Part shown: positions 54,245 through 62,802 of the stretch, in pieces
Numbering within the stretch: position 1 is the stretch's first letter
How the letters are laid out: each line of letters opens with the position of its first letter
NCBI GenBank assembly: GCA_910579205.1
Contig: CAJTTD010000002.1
Coordinates: 124,001-188,000 of the forward strand
Direction: 5' to 3'
DNA length: 64,000 bases
Source of the DNA: an uncultured Christensenella sp.
GTDB lineage: Bacteria; Bacillota; Clostridia; Christensenellales; Pumilibacteraceae
Notes under the pieces: model-generated
The model's input: only the letters and a program-made list of their open reading frames with translations
Database searches by the model: none
Told to the model about the DNA's origin: nothing
Translations under genes and position numbers: made by a program

Positions 54245-54279
54245 AAAACGGGCAAATGCAATACGGTTGCCCGTTTTTC
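54245..54279 (+). terminator. Terminator of rpsF-ssb-rpsR
   Basis: Stem ACGGGCAA (54248-54255) / TTGCCCGT (54267-54274) with A-run before and T-run after. Confidence 0.9.
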
Positions 54280-54314
54280 ATTCAAATACGAATTTAAGGA
54301 AATCTGTAATTTAA

Positions 54315-55892
54315 ATGATCAACGTATCCAATGTAAAACTTCAATTCGGTGCGCGCGTGCTTTTTGAAAACGTAAGTCTCAAATTTACGGGCGGCAACTG
54401 TTACGGCATAATCGGCGCGAACGGCGCGGGTAAATCCACGTTTTTAAAGCTTTTGTCGGGCAAGATCGAGCCGTCCAAGGGCGAGATAAGCATAGGCAAG
54501 GGCGAGAGAATGTCGGTGCTCGAACAGAATCAAAACGCTTACGACAGTTATACCGTAATGGAAGCGGTCATTTGCGGACATAAGGAGCTTGCCGAAATTC
54601 GTCGCAAGCGCGAAATATTGTACGCCAAGTCCGACTTTACCGAAGAAGACGGCAATCTCGCCGCCGATCTGGAAACGCGCTACGGCGAGCTGGGCGGTTA
54701 CGAGTGCGAGATAGACGCGGAGAGCTTGCTCAACAGCATAGGCATAGACAAGTCGCTGTATTACACGCCGATGTCGGAGATAGAGCCAAAGATCAAAGTC
54801 AAGGTGTTGATGGCGCAGTGTCTTTTCGGCAAGCCCGACATACTTCTATTGGACGAGCCGACCAACAACTTGGATATAAAGACCGTGCGTTGGCTGCAAG
54901 AGCATTTAAAGACTCTCGAGCTTGCCACCGTAATAGTCGTGTCGCACAACAGACACTTTCTCAACCAAGTTTGCACGCACATATGCGATGTGGACTATGC
55001 GGCTATAAATCTGTTTGTGGGTAACTACGACTTTTGGTACGAATCGTCCCAGCTGATATTGCGTCAACAGCGCGAAGCCAATAAAAAAGCCGAAGCGCGT
55101 ATAAAGGAATTGCGCGAGTTTATAGCGCGGTTCTCGGCTAACGCGTCCAAGTCCAAGCAAGCTACAAGCCGCAAGCGCGAGCTTGACAAGATAGAGATAC
55201 AGGACATCAAGCCGTCGTCGCGCAAGTATCCGTACATCGATTACAAATTCGAGCGCGATCCCGGCAACGATATACTGCGCGTGGAAAAGCTGAGCAAGGA
55301 AGGTTATTTCCATAATATTTCGTTCAACGTGGGAAGAGACGACAAGATAGGCTTTTTGACCGATAATTCGCGTTCCGTCGCAGAGTTGTTCGACTGTATA
55401 TTCGGCGATGGTCAAGCGGACTCGGGCAGAGTTATTTGGGGCAAAAACATAAAGCCCGCATACATGCCGCAAAACTACGACAAGTACTTCGACGGTTGTT
55501 CTCTGTCCCTCGTAAAATGGATAGATCAGTGGTCGGAAAACCACGAGCAAGAGTATTTGCGCTCGTGGCTGGGCAGACTGCTGTTTTCGGGCGACGAGGC
55601 GTTAAAGTCCGCCAACGTTCTGTCGGGCGGAGAAAAAGCCCGTTGCATGCTCGCGCGCATGATGTTGCTATCGCCCAATTTCTTAATATTCGACGAACCG
55701 ACTAACCATCTCGACCTCGAGAGCATAACTTCGCTCAACAAGGGCATGATCAATTTCAAAGCGCCCATACTGTTTATCACGGCGGACGAAGAGATAATGT
55801 CGTCCGTAGCCAACCGCGTTATAGTGATAGAAAACGGCGAAAAGACTTACGATCGCCCCGTTACGTATGACGAGTATATAGCGGCATTGTAA
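54315..55892 (+). CDS. ABC-F ATPase (YkpA/YbiT-like) with one degenerate nucleotide site
   Basis: 525 aa, two ABC domains and no membrane segment; ABC-F proteins act on the ribosome. NBD1: Walker A GANGAGKST (34-42), Walker B LLLDEPTNNLD (177-187), switch His211, but signature degenerate (EIEPK 155-159). NBD2: signature LSGGE (436-440) and Walker B LIFDEPTNHLD intact, but Walker A replaced by FLTDNSRSV (347-355) and the switch His by Ala490. So the composite site NBD1-WalkerA/NBD2-signature is complete and the other is lost. Interdomain linker RFSANASKSKQATSRKR is typical. No clear ribosome site or promoter in the 90 bp upstream. Confidence 0.88.
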   Translation: MINVSNVKLQFGARVLFENVSLKFTGGNCYGIIGANGAGKSTFLKLLSGKIEPSKGEISIGKGERMSVLEQNQNAYDSYTVMEAVICGHKELAEIRRKREILYAKSDFTEEDGNLAADLETRYGELGGYECEIDAESLLNSIGIDKSLYYTPMSEIEPKIKVKVLMAQCLFGKPDILLLDEPTNNLDIKTVRWLQEHLKTLELATVIVVSHNRHFLNQVCTHICDVDYAAINLFVGNYDFWYESSQLILRQQREANKKAEARIKELREFIARFSANASKSKQATSRKRELDKIEIQDIKPSSRKYPYIDYKFERDPGNDILRVEKLSKEGYFHNISFNVGRDDKIGFLTDNSRSVAELFDCIFGDGQADSGRVIWGKNIKPAYMPQNYDKYFDGCSLSLVKWIDQWSENHEQEYLRSWLGRLLFSGDEALKSANVLSGGEKARCMLARMMLLSPNFLIFDEPTNHLDLESITSLNKGMINFKAPILFITADEEIMSSVANRVIVIENGEKTYDRPVTYDEYIAAL

Positions 55893-55936
55893 TGCGTATT
55901 TATTTATAAAGCGCGGAGATACGTCAAATCATTCGG

Positions 55937-55965
55937 TTGACGTATCGGCTTCAAAGGGGTATAAT
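55937..55965 (+). promoter_or_regulatory. Promoter of the glmU-like gene (leaderless)
   Basis: TTGACG (55937-55942), 17-bp spacer, TATAAT (55960-55965); ATG at 55972, 6 nt after the -10. This fixes the short N-terminus of the protein. Confidence 0.85.
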
Positions 55966-55971
55966 ATAGGC

Positions 55972-57174
55972 ATGATAGATTTGGGTATCAACGGAGTGGT
56001 TCTCCGTATAAAGGACAAATCATTGGGCGACGTCGGCGAAATATCGGCGTTCGGAAAAACGCTGATCGATTGGGTGGGCGGGGCGTTCGGCGCACCGTTC
56101 AAGACGATCGAGCATTCTCAAGTCATAGACTGTTGCGAAAAGCTGCGCGCCGCAGTAGACCGCACGCGCCCCATTACCGTCGTGCTGTACTGCGACACAC
56201 CGCTCGTTACTTCAAAGACTGTGGCGGCGGCGGTCAAGCAACTCCGCGAGAGCGGGCAGAACATGCTCAAATTGCCGCGCGGGTTCGTGTTTAAAACGGA
56301 GCATCTGTTTGAAGTGAACTCGCTGTATTTGGAAGCCCCAGTTGTGTCCGATCATGAGTTTGCCACGGTATCGGACGGGGAAGCGTTGTCGCGCATAAGC
56401 GACGCCATGAGACGGCGCATACTTCGTTTCCATTCTTCAAACGGAGTTAGGATAACGGATTTTTACAACACCTATATCGATTGCGACGTTGTTTTGGGCG
56501 CGGGCGTTACGATAGAACCGTACAACTTTATTAAGGGTAAGACGGTGATAAAATCGGGCGCGACAATAATGCCCGGCAACTATATAGAAAACTGCATCAT
56601 AAATTCGGGCGCGCGCATAGACAGTTCCAGACTGTATAACAGCGTTATCGGCGAGCGCACCAAAGTCGGTCCGTTTGCGTATATCCGTCCCGATACCGTT
56701 ATCGGCAGCGATTGCCGCATAGGCGACTATGTGGAATTGAAAAACTGCGTGATAGGCGCGGGTTGCAAGGTGAGCCATTTGTCGTACGTAGGCGACGCGG
56801 AACTCGGCGACGAGTGCAACGTCGGCTGCGGCGTGGTGTTCGCCAATTACGACGGCAAAAACAAATACAGATCCATTGTGGGCAAGCGCGTGTTTATCGG
56901 TTCCAACGCGAATATAGTAGCGCCGGTCGTCATAGCGGACAGATCGTTTATAGCGGCGGGTTCTACTATCACCAAAGCCGTGCCCGAGCAAGCTTTAGCT
57001 ATAGCTCGCGCAAGGCAGTCGGTCATACCCGATTGGCAAGGCAATATGTACGCTCCGCCGTCGGCGGCAAAAACCGAACCGCGCGGCGCGTTCAATCTCG
57101 TTCAGTACGACAACGGCATAATAGACGCGTCGTCGAGCGGCAATGCCGACAAGCGCGGCGACGGCGATATATAA
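55972..57174 (+). CDS. glmU: GlmU-like protein: intact acetyltransferase domain, shortened uridyltransferase domain
   Basis: 400 aa against about 455 in normal GlmU. The C-terminal left-handed beta-helix (about 170-360) carries the GlcN-1-P acetyltransferase features: CKVSHLSYVGDAELGD with catalytic His269, NYDGKNKYRSIVG and RVFIGSNANIVAPV. The N-terminal domain keeps VVLYCDTPLVTSKTV (from 70) but lacks the LAAGxGTRM loop and everything around it that binds UTP. So it probably makes GlcNAc-1-P only, or has become a regulator, and another uridyltransferase is needed. prs follows by 39 bp, as glmU-prs does in Bacillus. Confidence 0.85.
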   Translation: MIDLGINGVVLRIKDKSLGDVGEISAFGKTLIDWVGGAFGAPFKTIEHSQVIDCCEKLRAAVDRTRPITVVLYCDTPLVTSKTVAAAVKQLRESGQNMLKLPRGFVFKTEHLFEVNSLYLEAPVVSDHEFATVSDGEALSRISDAMRRRILRFHSSNGVRITDFYNTYIDCDVVLGAGVTIEPYNFIKGKTVIKSGATIMPGNYIENCIINSGARIDSSRLYNSVIGERTKVGPFAYIRPDTVIGSDCRIGDYVELKNCVIGAGCKVSHLSYVGDAELGDECNVGCGVVFANYDGKNKYRSIVGKRVFIGSNANIVAPVVIADRSFIAAGSTITKAVPEQALAIARARQSVIPDWQGNMYAPPSAAKTEPRGAFNLVQYDNGIIDASSSGNADKRGDGDI

Positions 57175-57213
57175 AATTCAAAATCAACCTATATACATTC
57201 GGAGGAGATACCA

Positions 57214-58179
57214 ATGATAGCTCACGGCAACAAGATCAAATTGTTTTGCGGCAATGCGTGCAGAGGATTGGCGCAATCGATATCGGAACGGCTCAAAATG
57301 AAGCTTGCCGAAGCGGACGTAGGCAAGTTCAGCGACGGCGAGATTTCGGTGTCGTTAGGCGAGTCTGTGCGCGGTTGCGACGTATTTGTAATACAGTCCA
57401 CGTCTGCGCCCACAAACGACAATCTCATGGAACTACTCGTTATGATAGACGCGCTCCGTCGCGCGTCGGCGGGTCGTATAACGGCAGTCATGCCGTATTT
57501 CGGATACGCGCGTCAAGACAGAAAAGCTCGCGCGAGAGACCCCATTACCGCCAAGCTCGTGGCAGATCTCATATGCAAAGCGGGCGCGGACAGAATACTT
57601 ACGATGGATCTTCACGCGCCGCAGATACAAGGCTTTTTCGATATCCCCGTAGACCATTTGTTGGGCGTGCCCATTTTGGCTAAAGCTATAGCCAACGAGC
57701 CGTTTATAAAAGAAGCGGGCGACGACTTGGTGGTAGTATCTCCCGACGTCGGATCGGTGGGAAGAGCGCGGCAGATGGCGCAAAAGCTCAACAAAACGCT
57801 CGCCATCGTAGACAAGCGCCGTCCCAAAGCCAACGTTATGGAAGTAATGAACATTGTCGGCGACGTGCGCGGAAAACGCTGTTTGATAGTGGACGACATG
57901 ATAGACACCGCGGGAACTATCGCTCAAGGCGCAAAGGCGCTCGTGGAAGTGGGCGGCGCGTCCGATGTTTACGCTTGCTGCACGCACCCCGTAATGTCGG
58001 GACCCGCTATCGAACGGTTGCAAAATTCCGTAATACAAAAACTGTTTATACTCGACACTATAGAACTGCCGCAAGAGCGCAAGATAGATAAATTCATTAC
58101 GGTTTCCGTCGCGCCCATATTTGCCGAAGCCATAGCGGCTATCTTCGCAGATCTTCCCGTATCAAAACTCTACGACTGA
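57214..58179 (+). CDS. prs: Ribose-phosphate pyrophosphokinase
   Basis: 321 aa. Makes PRPP from ribose-5-phosphate and ATP, feeding upp, hpt and nucleotide synthesis. Seen: FSDGEISVSLGESVRG, YFGYARQDRKARARDPITAK, DLHAPQIQGFFDIPVDHL and the PRPP loop LIVDDMIDTAGT. GGAGGAG ribosome site. Probably co-transcribed with the glmU-like gene. Confidence 0.97.
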   Translation: MIAHGNKIKLFCGNACRGLAQSISERLKMKLAEADVGKFSDGEISVSLGESVRGCDVFVIQSTSAPTNDNLMELLVMIDALRRASAGRITAVMPYFGYARQDRKARARDPITAKLVADLICKAGADRILTMDLHAPQIQGFFDIPVDHLLGVPILAKAIANEPFIKEAGDDLVVVSPDVGSVGRARQMAQKLNKTLAIVDKRRPKANVMEVMNIVGDVRGKRCLIVDDMIDTAGTIAQGAKALVEVGGASDVYACCTHPVMSGPAIERLQNSVIQKLFILDTIELPQERKIDKFITVSVAPIFAEAIAAIFADLPVSKLYD

Positions 58180-58222
58180 TAAAACATTCTATAGTATAAT
58201 AAACCTTATCGTTACGATCACT

Positions 58223-58261
58223 ATGCGCCCTAAAGTTTTTGCCGACTTATGGGCGCATTTC
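58223..58261. terminator. Terminator between prs and spoIIID
   Basis: Stem ATGCGCCC (58223-58230) / GGGCGCAT (58251-58258) then TTTC. Its symmetry could serve both convergent genes. Confidence 0.65.
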
Positions 58262-58334
58262 TATACTAAGATCATGATCGCATCGCGCGAAATGGGTGGG
58301 CGTGTATATAAAACATTTAGGCGGGCGATCGCGA

Positions 58335-58592
58335 TCACGTCGTCTTTTTTTGCGCGCACTTGCGTCTTGTCGCTTCGCCGCCGCGAAGATGGCGCACGCT
58401 CAGATTGTAATCGAGTATCTTTCGCACTTTGTCGTAAAGCACGGGATCTGTCTTTGCCAGACGTTCGGTAACGTCTTTGTGTACGGTGGACTTGCCCAAA
58501 CCGAATACAGCCGCCGCTTCGCGCACCGTGGCGGAGTTCTTTATTATGTAATTTCCGAGTTCCGATGCGCGAACGTCCGTGTTTTCCAACAT
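58335..58592 (-). CDS. spoIIID: Sporulation transcription factor SpoIIID
   Basis: 85 aa from ATG 58592, with GGGGG upstream (a TTG at 58604 is possible). Mother-cell regulator acting between sigma-E and sigma-K in Bacillus and Clostridium. Matches the family along its length: ELGNYIIKNSATVREAAAVF, GKSTVHKDVTERL, KILDYNLSVRHLRGGEATRRK. Convergent with prs. Upstream on its strand is an inverted repeat GAGCA-TTTT-TGCTC (58618-58631). A sigma-E promoter could not be assigned with confidence. Confidence 0.95.
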   Translation of the reverse strand: MLENTDVRASELGNYIIKNSATVREAAAVFGLGKSTVHKDVTERLAKTDPVLYDKVRKILDYNLSVRHLRGGEATRRKCAQKKTT

Positions 58593-58831
58593 ATAGACCC
58601 CCAAGACATTATTAGAGGAGCATTTTTGCTCGTTAAAAGGTCAAAAATGCGACGACAAAACAGACTTATCGACTGCGCATTTTGCTGCGCGTCGTGTCTT
58701 TTTATCGGGTCTTATAATATATGACCGACTTCGACGGCATATGATATTTTTCGCGTCATAGTGCGATGTATCGGCAATATCGGCAAAGCGCGCAACGCCG
58801 ACGGCGCGGCGGTCGGCTGTCCGCAAATCGC

Positions 58832-58860
58832 TTGACTAAATCTTCGCGTTGTTTTATAAT
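58832..58860 (+). promoter_or_regulatory. Promoter of greA-lysS
   Basis: TTGACT (58832-58837), 17-bp spacer, TATAAT (58855-58860). An ATG at 58866, 5 nt after the -10, opens a 15-codon frame ending at 58913 that overlaps the greA start: a possible leaderless leader peptide. Confidence 0.8.
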
Positions 58861-58891
58861 GTATCATGAATAAATGTGTAAGGAGATCACT

Positions 58892-59647
58892 ATGGCTAAA
58901 GAATATATCATGACCGCCGCGGGCAAGCGCGAGCTTGAAGAGCGGCTCGAGCACATCAAACTCGTAGAGATGCCCGCAATCGTCGAGGAGATAGCCAAAG
59001 CGAGAGCGCAAGGCGATCTTTCGGAAAACGCGGAGTACGATATAGCGCGCGACGATCAAGCGAAGCTCCAAAACGAAATAGACGCTATCAAAGAAAAACT
59101 CGCCAACGCCAAGGTGATAGACGAGCGTTCTATCAAAGACGACGTAGTGTCTATAGGCTGCGCGGTGGAAGTCATAGAGGCGGACATAGCCGACGGCATA
59201 GAAGAAGTAGAACGTTGCGGTTTGACGCGTACGGACATAATCGAAGGGTTTCTTCGCAAGATGTCCGTCAACGATATGCGCGCCAACAGAATGAACAGAG
59301 AGATACTCGGCGATCTTACCGCCGATGACTATGCAAACGCCGCGTCCGAGCTTTTGGCGAGCAAGCGTTATAAAAGGGAAGAGCTTTCCGATCTCGGTTT
59401 TAGCGATAACGAGCTTGCGCTCAAAGCAAAAGCAAAGGGCAAGATCGACAAGAGCAAATGCACGGGGATCAAAACGTATACCATCGTCGGTTCTCACGAG
59501 GCGGACGCGCTCAACGGCAAGATATCAAACGAGTCTCGCGTAGGCGCTACTCTTCTCGACAAGGAAGAAAACGACGTTGTAATGGTGGGCGATCTTCTTT
59601 TCAAGATCATCGGTATTACGGTCGATAAAAAATCGGTAAGAAAATAA
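58892..59647 (+). CDS. greA: Transcription elongation factor GreA with an inserted domain
   Basis: 251 aa against about 158 for normal GreA. Residues 1-95 are the usual coiled coil with tip GDLSENAEYD (Asp42, Glu45), which enters the polymerase secondary channel to stimulate transcript cleavage. The C-terminal FKBP-like domain starts (VVSIGCAVEVIEAD), is interrupted by about 95 residues (about 97-193, charged and mainly helical, ending in a Lys-rich stretch), then resumes with TYTIVGSHEADALNGKISNES. No stop or frameshift, so the insert is translated. Start at 58892 with AAGGAG 6 nt upstream. lysS follows by 39 bp, as in Bacillus-type greA-lysS. Confidence 0.93.
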   Translation: MAKEYIMTAAGKRELEERLEHIKLVEMPAIVEEIAKARAQGDLSENAEYDIARDDQAKLQNEIDAIKEKLANAKVIDERSIKDDVVSIGCAVEVIEADIADGIEEVERCGLTRTDIIEGFLRKMSVNDMRANRMNREILGDLTADDYANAASELLASKRYKREELSDLGFSDNELALKAKAKGKIDKSKCTGIKTYTIVGSHEADALNGKISNESRVGATLLDKEENDVVMVGDLLFKIIGITVDKKSVRK

Positions 59648-59686
59648 TCACTGCGACAATGCGGGCTTTTGCCCTACGGGATAATC

Positions 59687-61180
59687 ATGGACATCAAAGA
59701 AAACGAAACTGCGGTAGTGGAGACCGAAGAAGATATAAACGCACTCAAGGCTGTGCGTCTGGGCAAGCTGAGCGAGCTTTGCGCGGCGGGTTCCGATCCG
59801 TTCAGAATAACCAATTACAACGTAACCGCGCATGCGGCGGACATAGCGTCTGCGCCTAACGAAGGCGCTACCGTTTCTATCGCGGGCAGACTTATGAGCA
59901 AGCGCATTATGGGCAAGGCGAGCTTTGCGCACGTTTTGGACGTAAGCGGACAGATACAGATCTACGTAAAACGCGATAATGTCGGCGAAGAAAAATACGA
60001 CTTTTTCAAAAAGCAGCTCGATATCGGCGATATAGTAGGGTGCGAGGGCGAGGTGTTTGTTACTCACCGCGGCGAAGTTTCCGTGGCGGTGCGGTCTATC
60101 ACGCTATTATCCAAGTCGCTCACGCCGCTGCCCGAAAAGTGGCACGGACTTAAAGATAACGATCTCAGATACCGCAAGCGGTATTTGGATCTTATTTCCA
60201 ATCCGAGCGTGAAAGAGACCTTCCAAAAGCGCAGCAAGATGATATCGGCAGTGCGCGCGTACTTGGACGGAGAGAACTTTATCGAGGTGGAAACGCCCAT
60301 ACTCAACACCGTAGCGGGCGGCGCGGCGGCGCGTCCGTTCGTAACGCATCACAATACGCTCAATCTCGATATGTATATGCGCATAGCGCCCGAGCTGTAC
60401 TTAAAGCGGCTCATAGTGGGCGGTCTCGAGCGCGTATACGAGATAGGCAGATGCTTCCGCAACGAGGGCATGGACATAAAGCACAACCCCGAATTCACCA
60501 TGATGGAGCTGTATCAAGCATACGGCGACCATACGGACATGATGAAGCGCACGGAGGATATTTACACCGTAGCGGCTAAGGCGATCGGTTTGGGCGATAA
60601 GATAACATATCAAGGCAGAGAGATAGACATTTCCACACCGTGGCGCAGAGTTACGATGCGAGATATCGTTAAAGAGACGGTAGGCGTGGACTTTATGGCG
60701 TTGTCCGACGAGGAGGCGCGCGCGGAGCTTACAAAGCGCGGTATCGAGTTCGAGGGCGAAAAGAACGCCGCGGAATGCATGTACGTCGCGTTTGACAAGC
60801 TCGTGGAAAGCACGCTCATACAGCCGACTTTCGTAACGGGTTATCCCATAGAAGTATCGCCGCTCGCCAAAAAATCGGACGACGGGCTTACCAATAGATT
60901 CGAGTTCTTTATCAACGGCTGGGAAGGCGGCAACGCTTACGCGGAGTTAAACGACCCCATAGATCAGGCGGGGCGGTTCGACGCGCAGCGCAAGATGATG
61001 AAGCAAGGCAGCGAGGACGCGCAAGCCGCGGACGACGATTTTGTGGAAGCGCTCGAATACGGCATGCCGCCGACGGGCGGATTGGGCATAGGCATAGACC
61101 GCATGGTCATGCTTTTGACGGACAGCGCGTCCATACGCGACGTAATTCTGTTTCCCACAATGAAACCGAGAAAGAAATAG
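59687..61180 (+). CDS. lysS: Lysyl-tRNA synthetase, class II
   Basis: 497 aa. N-terminal OB fold for the anticodon (VSIAGRLMSKRIMGKASFAHV), class II catalytic core with motif 2 YEIGRCFRNEGMD and motif 3 GLGIGIDRMVMLL. Start at ATG 59687; a TTG at 59669 is a weaker alternative. Six bp before the next gene. Confidence 0.96.
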   Translation: MDIKENETAVVETEEDINALKAVRLGKLSELCAAGSDPFRITNYNVTAHAADIASAPNEGATVSIAGRLMSKRIMGKASFAHVLDVSGQIQIYVKRDNVGEEKYDFFKKQLDIGDIVGCEGEVFVTHRGEVSVAVRSITLLSKSLTPLPEKWHGLKDNDLRYRKRYLDLISNPSVKETFQKRSKMISAVRAYLDGENFIEVETPILNTVAGGAAARPFVTHHNTLNLDMYMRIAPELYLKRLIVGGLERVYEIGRCFRNEGMDIKHNPEFTMMELYQAYGDHTDMMKRTEDIYTVAAKAIGLGDKITYQGREIDISTPWRRVTMRDIVKETVGVDFMALSDEEARAELTKRGIEFEGEKNAAECMYVAFDKLVESTLIQPTFVTGYPIEVSPLAKKSDDGLTNRFEFFINGWEGGNAYAELNDPIDQAGRFDAQRKMMKQGSEDAQAADDDFVEALEYGMPPTGGLGIGIDRMVMLLTDSASIRDVILFPTMKPRKK

Positions 61181-61186
61181 ATCCAA

Positions 61187-62194
61187 GTGAGCTTGATCGA
61201 GGCAATGCGCGGTTATGCCGCAAAGAATGCGCTTAGACTGCACACGCCCGGGCATAAAGGGAGTTTGTGCGATATAGACGTTACGGAGCTTAGCGACGGA
61301 TCGTTTCCCGCCGATGAGATAGCCTCCGTTCAAAAAACGGCGGCCGAGCTTTACGGAGCAAAACACTGCGTGCTGCTCTGCTGCGGAAGTTCTCAAGGCG
61401 TTAAGTCGGCGATATACCATGCCGCATGCAACGGCATAGCCGACGTGAATTCGCATAGGTCGGTGTTTGACGGGTTTAAGCTATCGGCGAAGAAATGCGT
61501 AACGGTGAGAAGGCGCGGCGTCAGACCTATCACGGTCGAAGATATAAAAGGCGCGCTTACGTCGGATATAGGCGCGGTGGTCGTAACATCGCCTACGTAT
61601 TACGGGTATTGCGCCGATATAGACGGCATTGCGCGGTTTTGCCGCAGCAACGGACTGCTGTTTATAGTTGACGGCGCGCACGGCGCGCACTTCGGCGCAA
61701 ACAAACATTTGCCGCCGTCGTTTGCGGGCGACTGCGATATATGCAACTTGTCGGCGCATAAGACGCTCGACGCGCTTACGCAGAGCGCTATGCTTTTCAG
61801 CAATCTGCCCGACGCCGAACATAAAAAGCTCGTAGAAGTTACGGAGCTAATGGGCACGACAAGCCCGTCGTATTTGTTGTACGCGTCGTTGGAGCATGCT
61901 ATACGATCGCTCAAACGCACGGGCGGCGCTTACGAAGCGTTGTTCGATCCGATCTCGGAGGTAAAGCGTCGGTACGGGTTTGAAGAAAACGACGATTTTA
62001 CGAGACTTGTGTTGGACTGCCGCAAGCTCTGTAAGGACAGTTCCGAGCTGAACGCCGCGCTTATGCGCAACGGCGTGGCGAGCGAACTCGACGACGGCGA
62101 ACGGCTGGTATTTATTTTTACAGCAGCGGATACGCCGCAAAGCGTGCAAAGGTTCGACTGCGCGCTCGGGCGGGCGTTAAAGGAAATCATATGA
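61187..62194 (+). CDS. Orn/Lys/Arg decarboxylase-fold PLP protein (YaaO-like, short)
   Basis: 335 aa. Fold type I PLP protein: RLHTPGHKGS opening, CCGSSQGVKSAI, IVDGAHGAHFG, and the PLP lysine in LSAHKTLDALTQSA. Related decarboxylases run to 450 aa or more; here the C-terminal domain is short. In Bacillus yaaO lies just before tmk, as here. GTG start at 61187. Either a small amino acid decarboxylase (agmatine/cadaverine formation) or a PLP protein of unknown activity. Overlaps tmk by 4 bp. Confidence 0.8.
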   Translation: MSLIEAMRGYAAKNALRLHTPGHKGSLCDIDVTELSDGSFPADEIASVQKTAAELYGAKHCVLLCCGSSQGVKSAIYHAACNGIADVNSHRSVFDGFKLSAKKCVTVRRRGVRPITVEDIKGALTSDIGAVVVTSPTYYGYCADIDGIARFCRSNGLLFIVDGAHGAHFGANKHLPPSFAGDCDICNLSAHKTLDALTQSAMLFSNLPDAEHKKLVEVTELMGTTSPSYLLYASLEHAIRSLKRTGGAYEALFDPISEVKRRYGFEENDDFTRLVLDCRKLCKDSSELNAALMRNGVASELDDGERLVFIFTAADTPQSVQRFDCALGRALKEII

Positions 62195-62802
62195 AAAACG
62201 GGAAGTTTATAGTAATAGAAGGCGGCGACGGCGCGGGCAAAAGCAGTCAGTGCAGACTGCTTGCCGAAAGATTGATAAACAGCGGAACGGACGCTATAGT
62301 TACGCGCGAACCGGGCGGAGCGCCGCTTGCGGAAGCGTTGCGTTCGCTTATACTCGACCCCAAGTATTCTCCCGATGCCGTTGCCGAACTGTATTTGTAT
62401 TCCGCGGCACGGCGCGATCACATGAACGCCGTAATAATCCCCGCGCTGAATGCGGGCAAGACTGTGGTGTGCGACAGATTCATTTATTCCACGGTGGCTT
62501 ATCAAGGTTATGGGCGCGGGCTCGATATAGATTTCGTGCGCGAAGTAAACGCAAAGACGATCGCGCCGCTTGCGGTCGATCTCGCGCTGTTCGTAGACGT
62601 GCCGCCCGCAGTCGCGTTCGAGCGCAAGGGCGGAGCGGACAAGACGGACAGACTGGAAAGCGAACAAGCCGATTTTTACGAACGCATATACCAAGGCTTT
62701 AACGCAATGTGCGAGTCGGGCGAGCTGTTGCGCATAGACGCGAGCGGCAAAAAAGAAGAGACGGCGGAAAAAATTTACGCCGCGGTAAAGCGGATATTAT
62801 GA
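62191..62802 (+). CDS. tmk: Thymidylate kinase
   Basis: 203 aa. Phosphorylates dTMP to dTDP. P-loop GGDGAGKSS (11-19), REPGG, CDRFIYSTVAYQG. The lid has ERKGGADKTDRLES. Starts and ends in 4-bp overlaps with its neighbours. Confidence 0.96.
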   Translation: MKNGKFIVIEGGDGAGKSSQCRLLAERLINSGTDAIVTREPGGAPLAEALRSLILDPKYSPDAVAELYLYSAARRDHMNAVIIPALNAGKTVVCDRFIYSTVAYQGYGRGLDIDFVREVNAKTIAPLAVDLALFVDVPPAVAFERKGGADKTDRLESEQADFYERIYQGFNAMCESGELLRIDASGKKEETAEKIYAAVKRIL

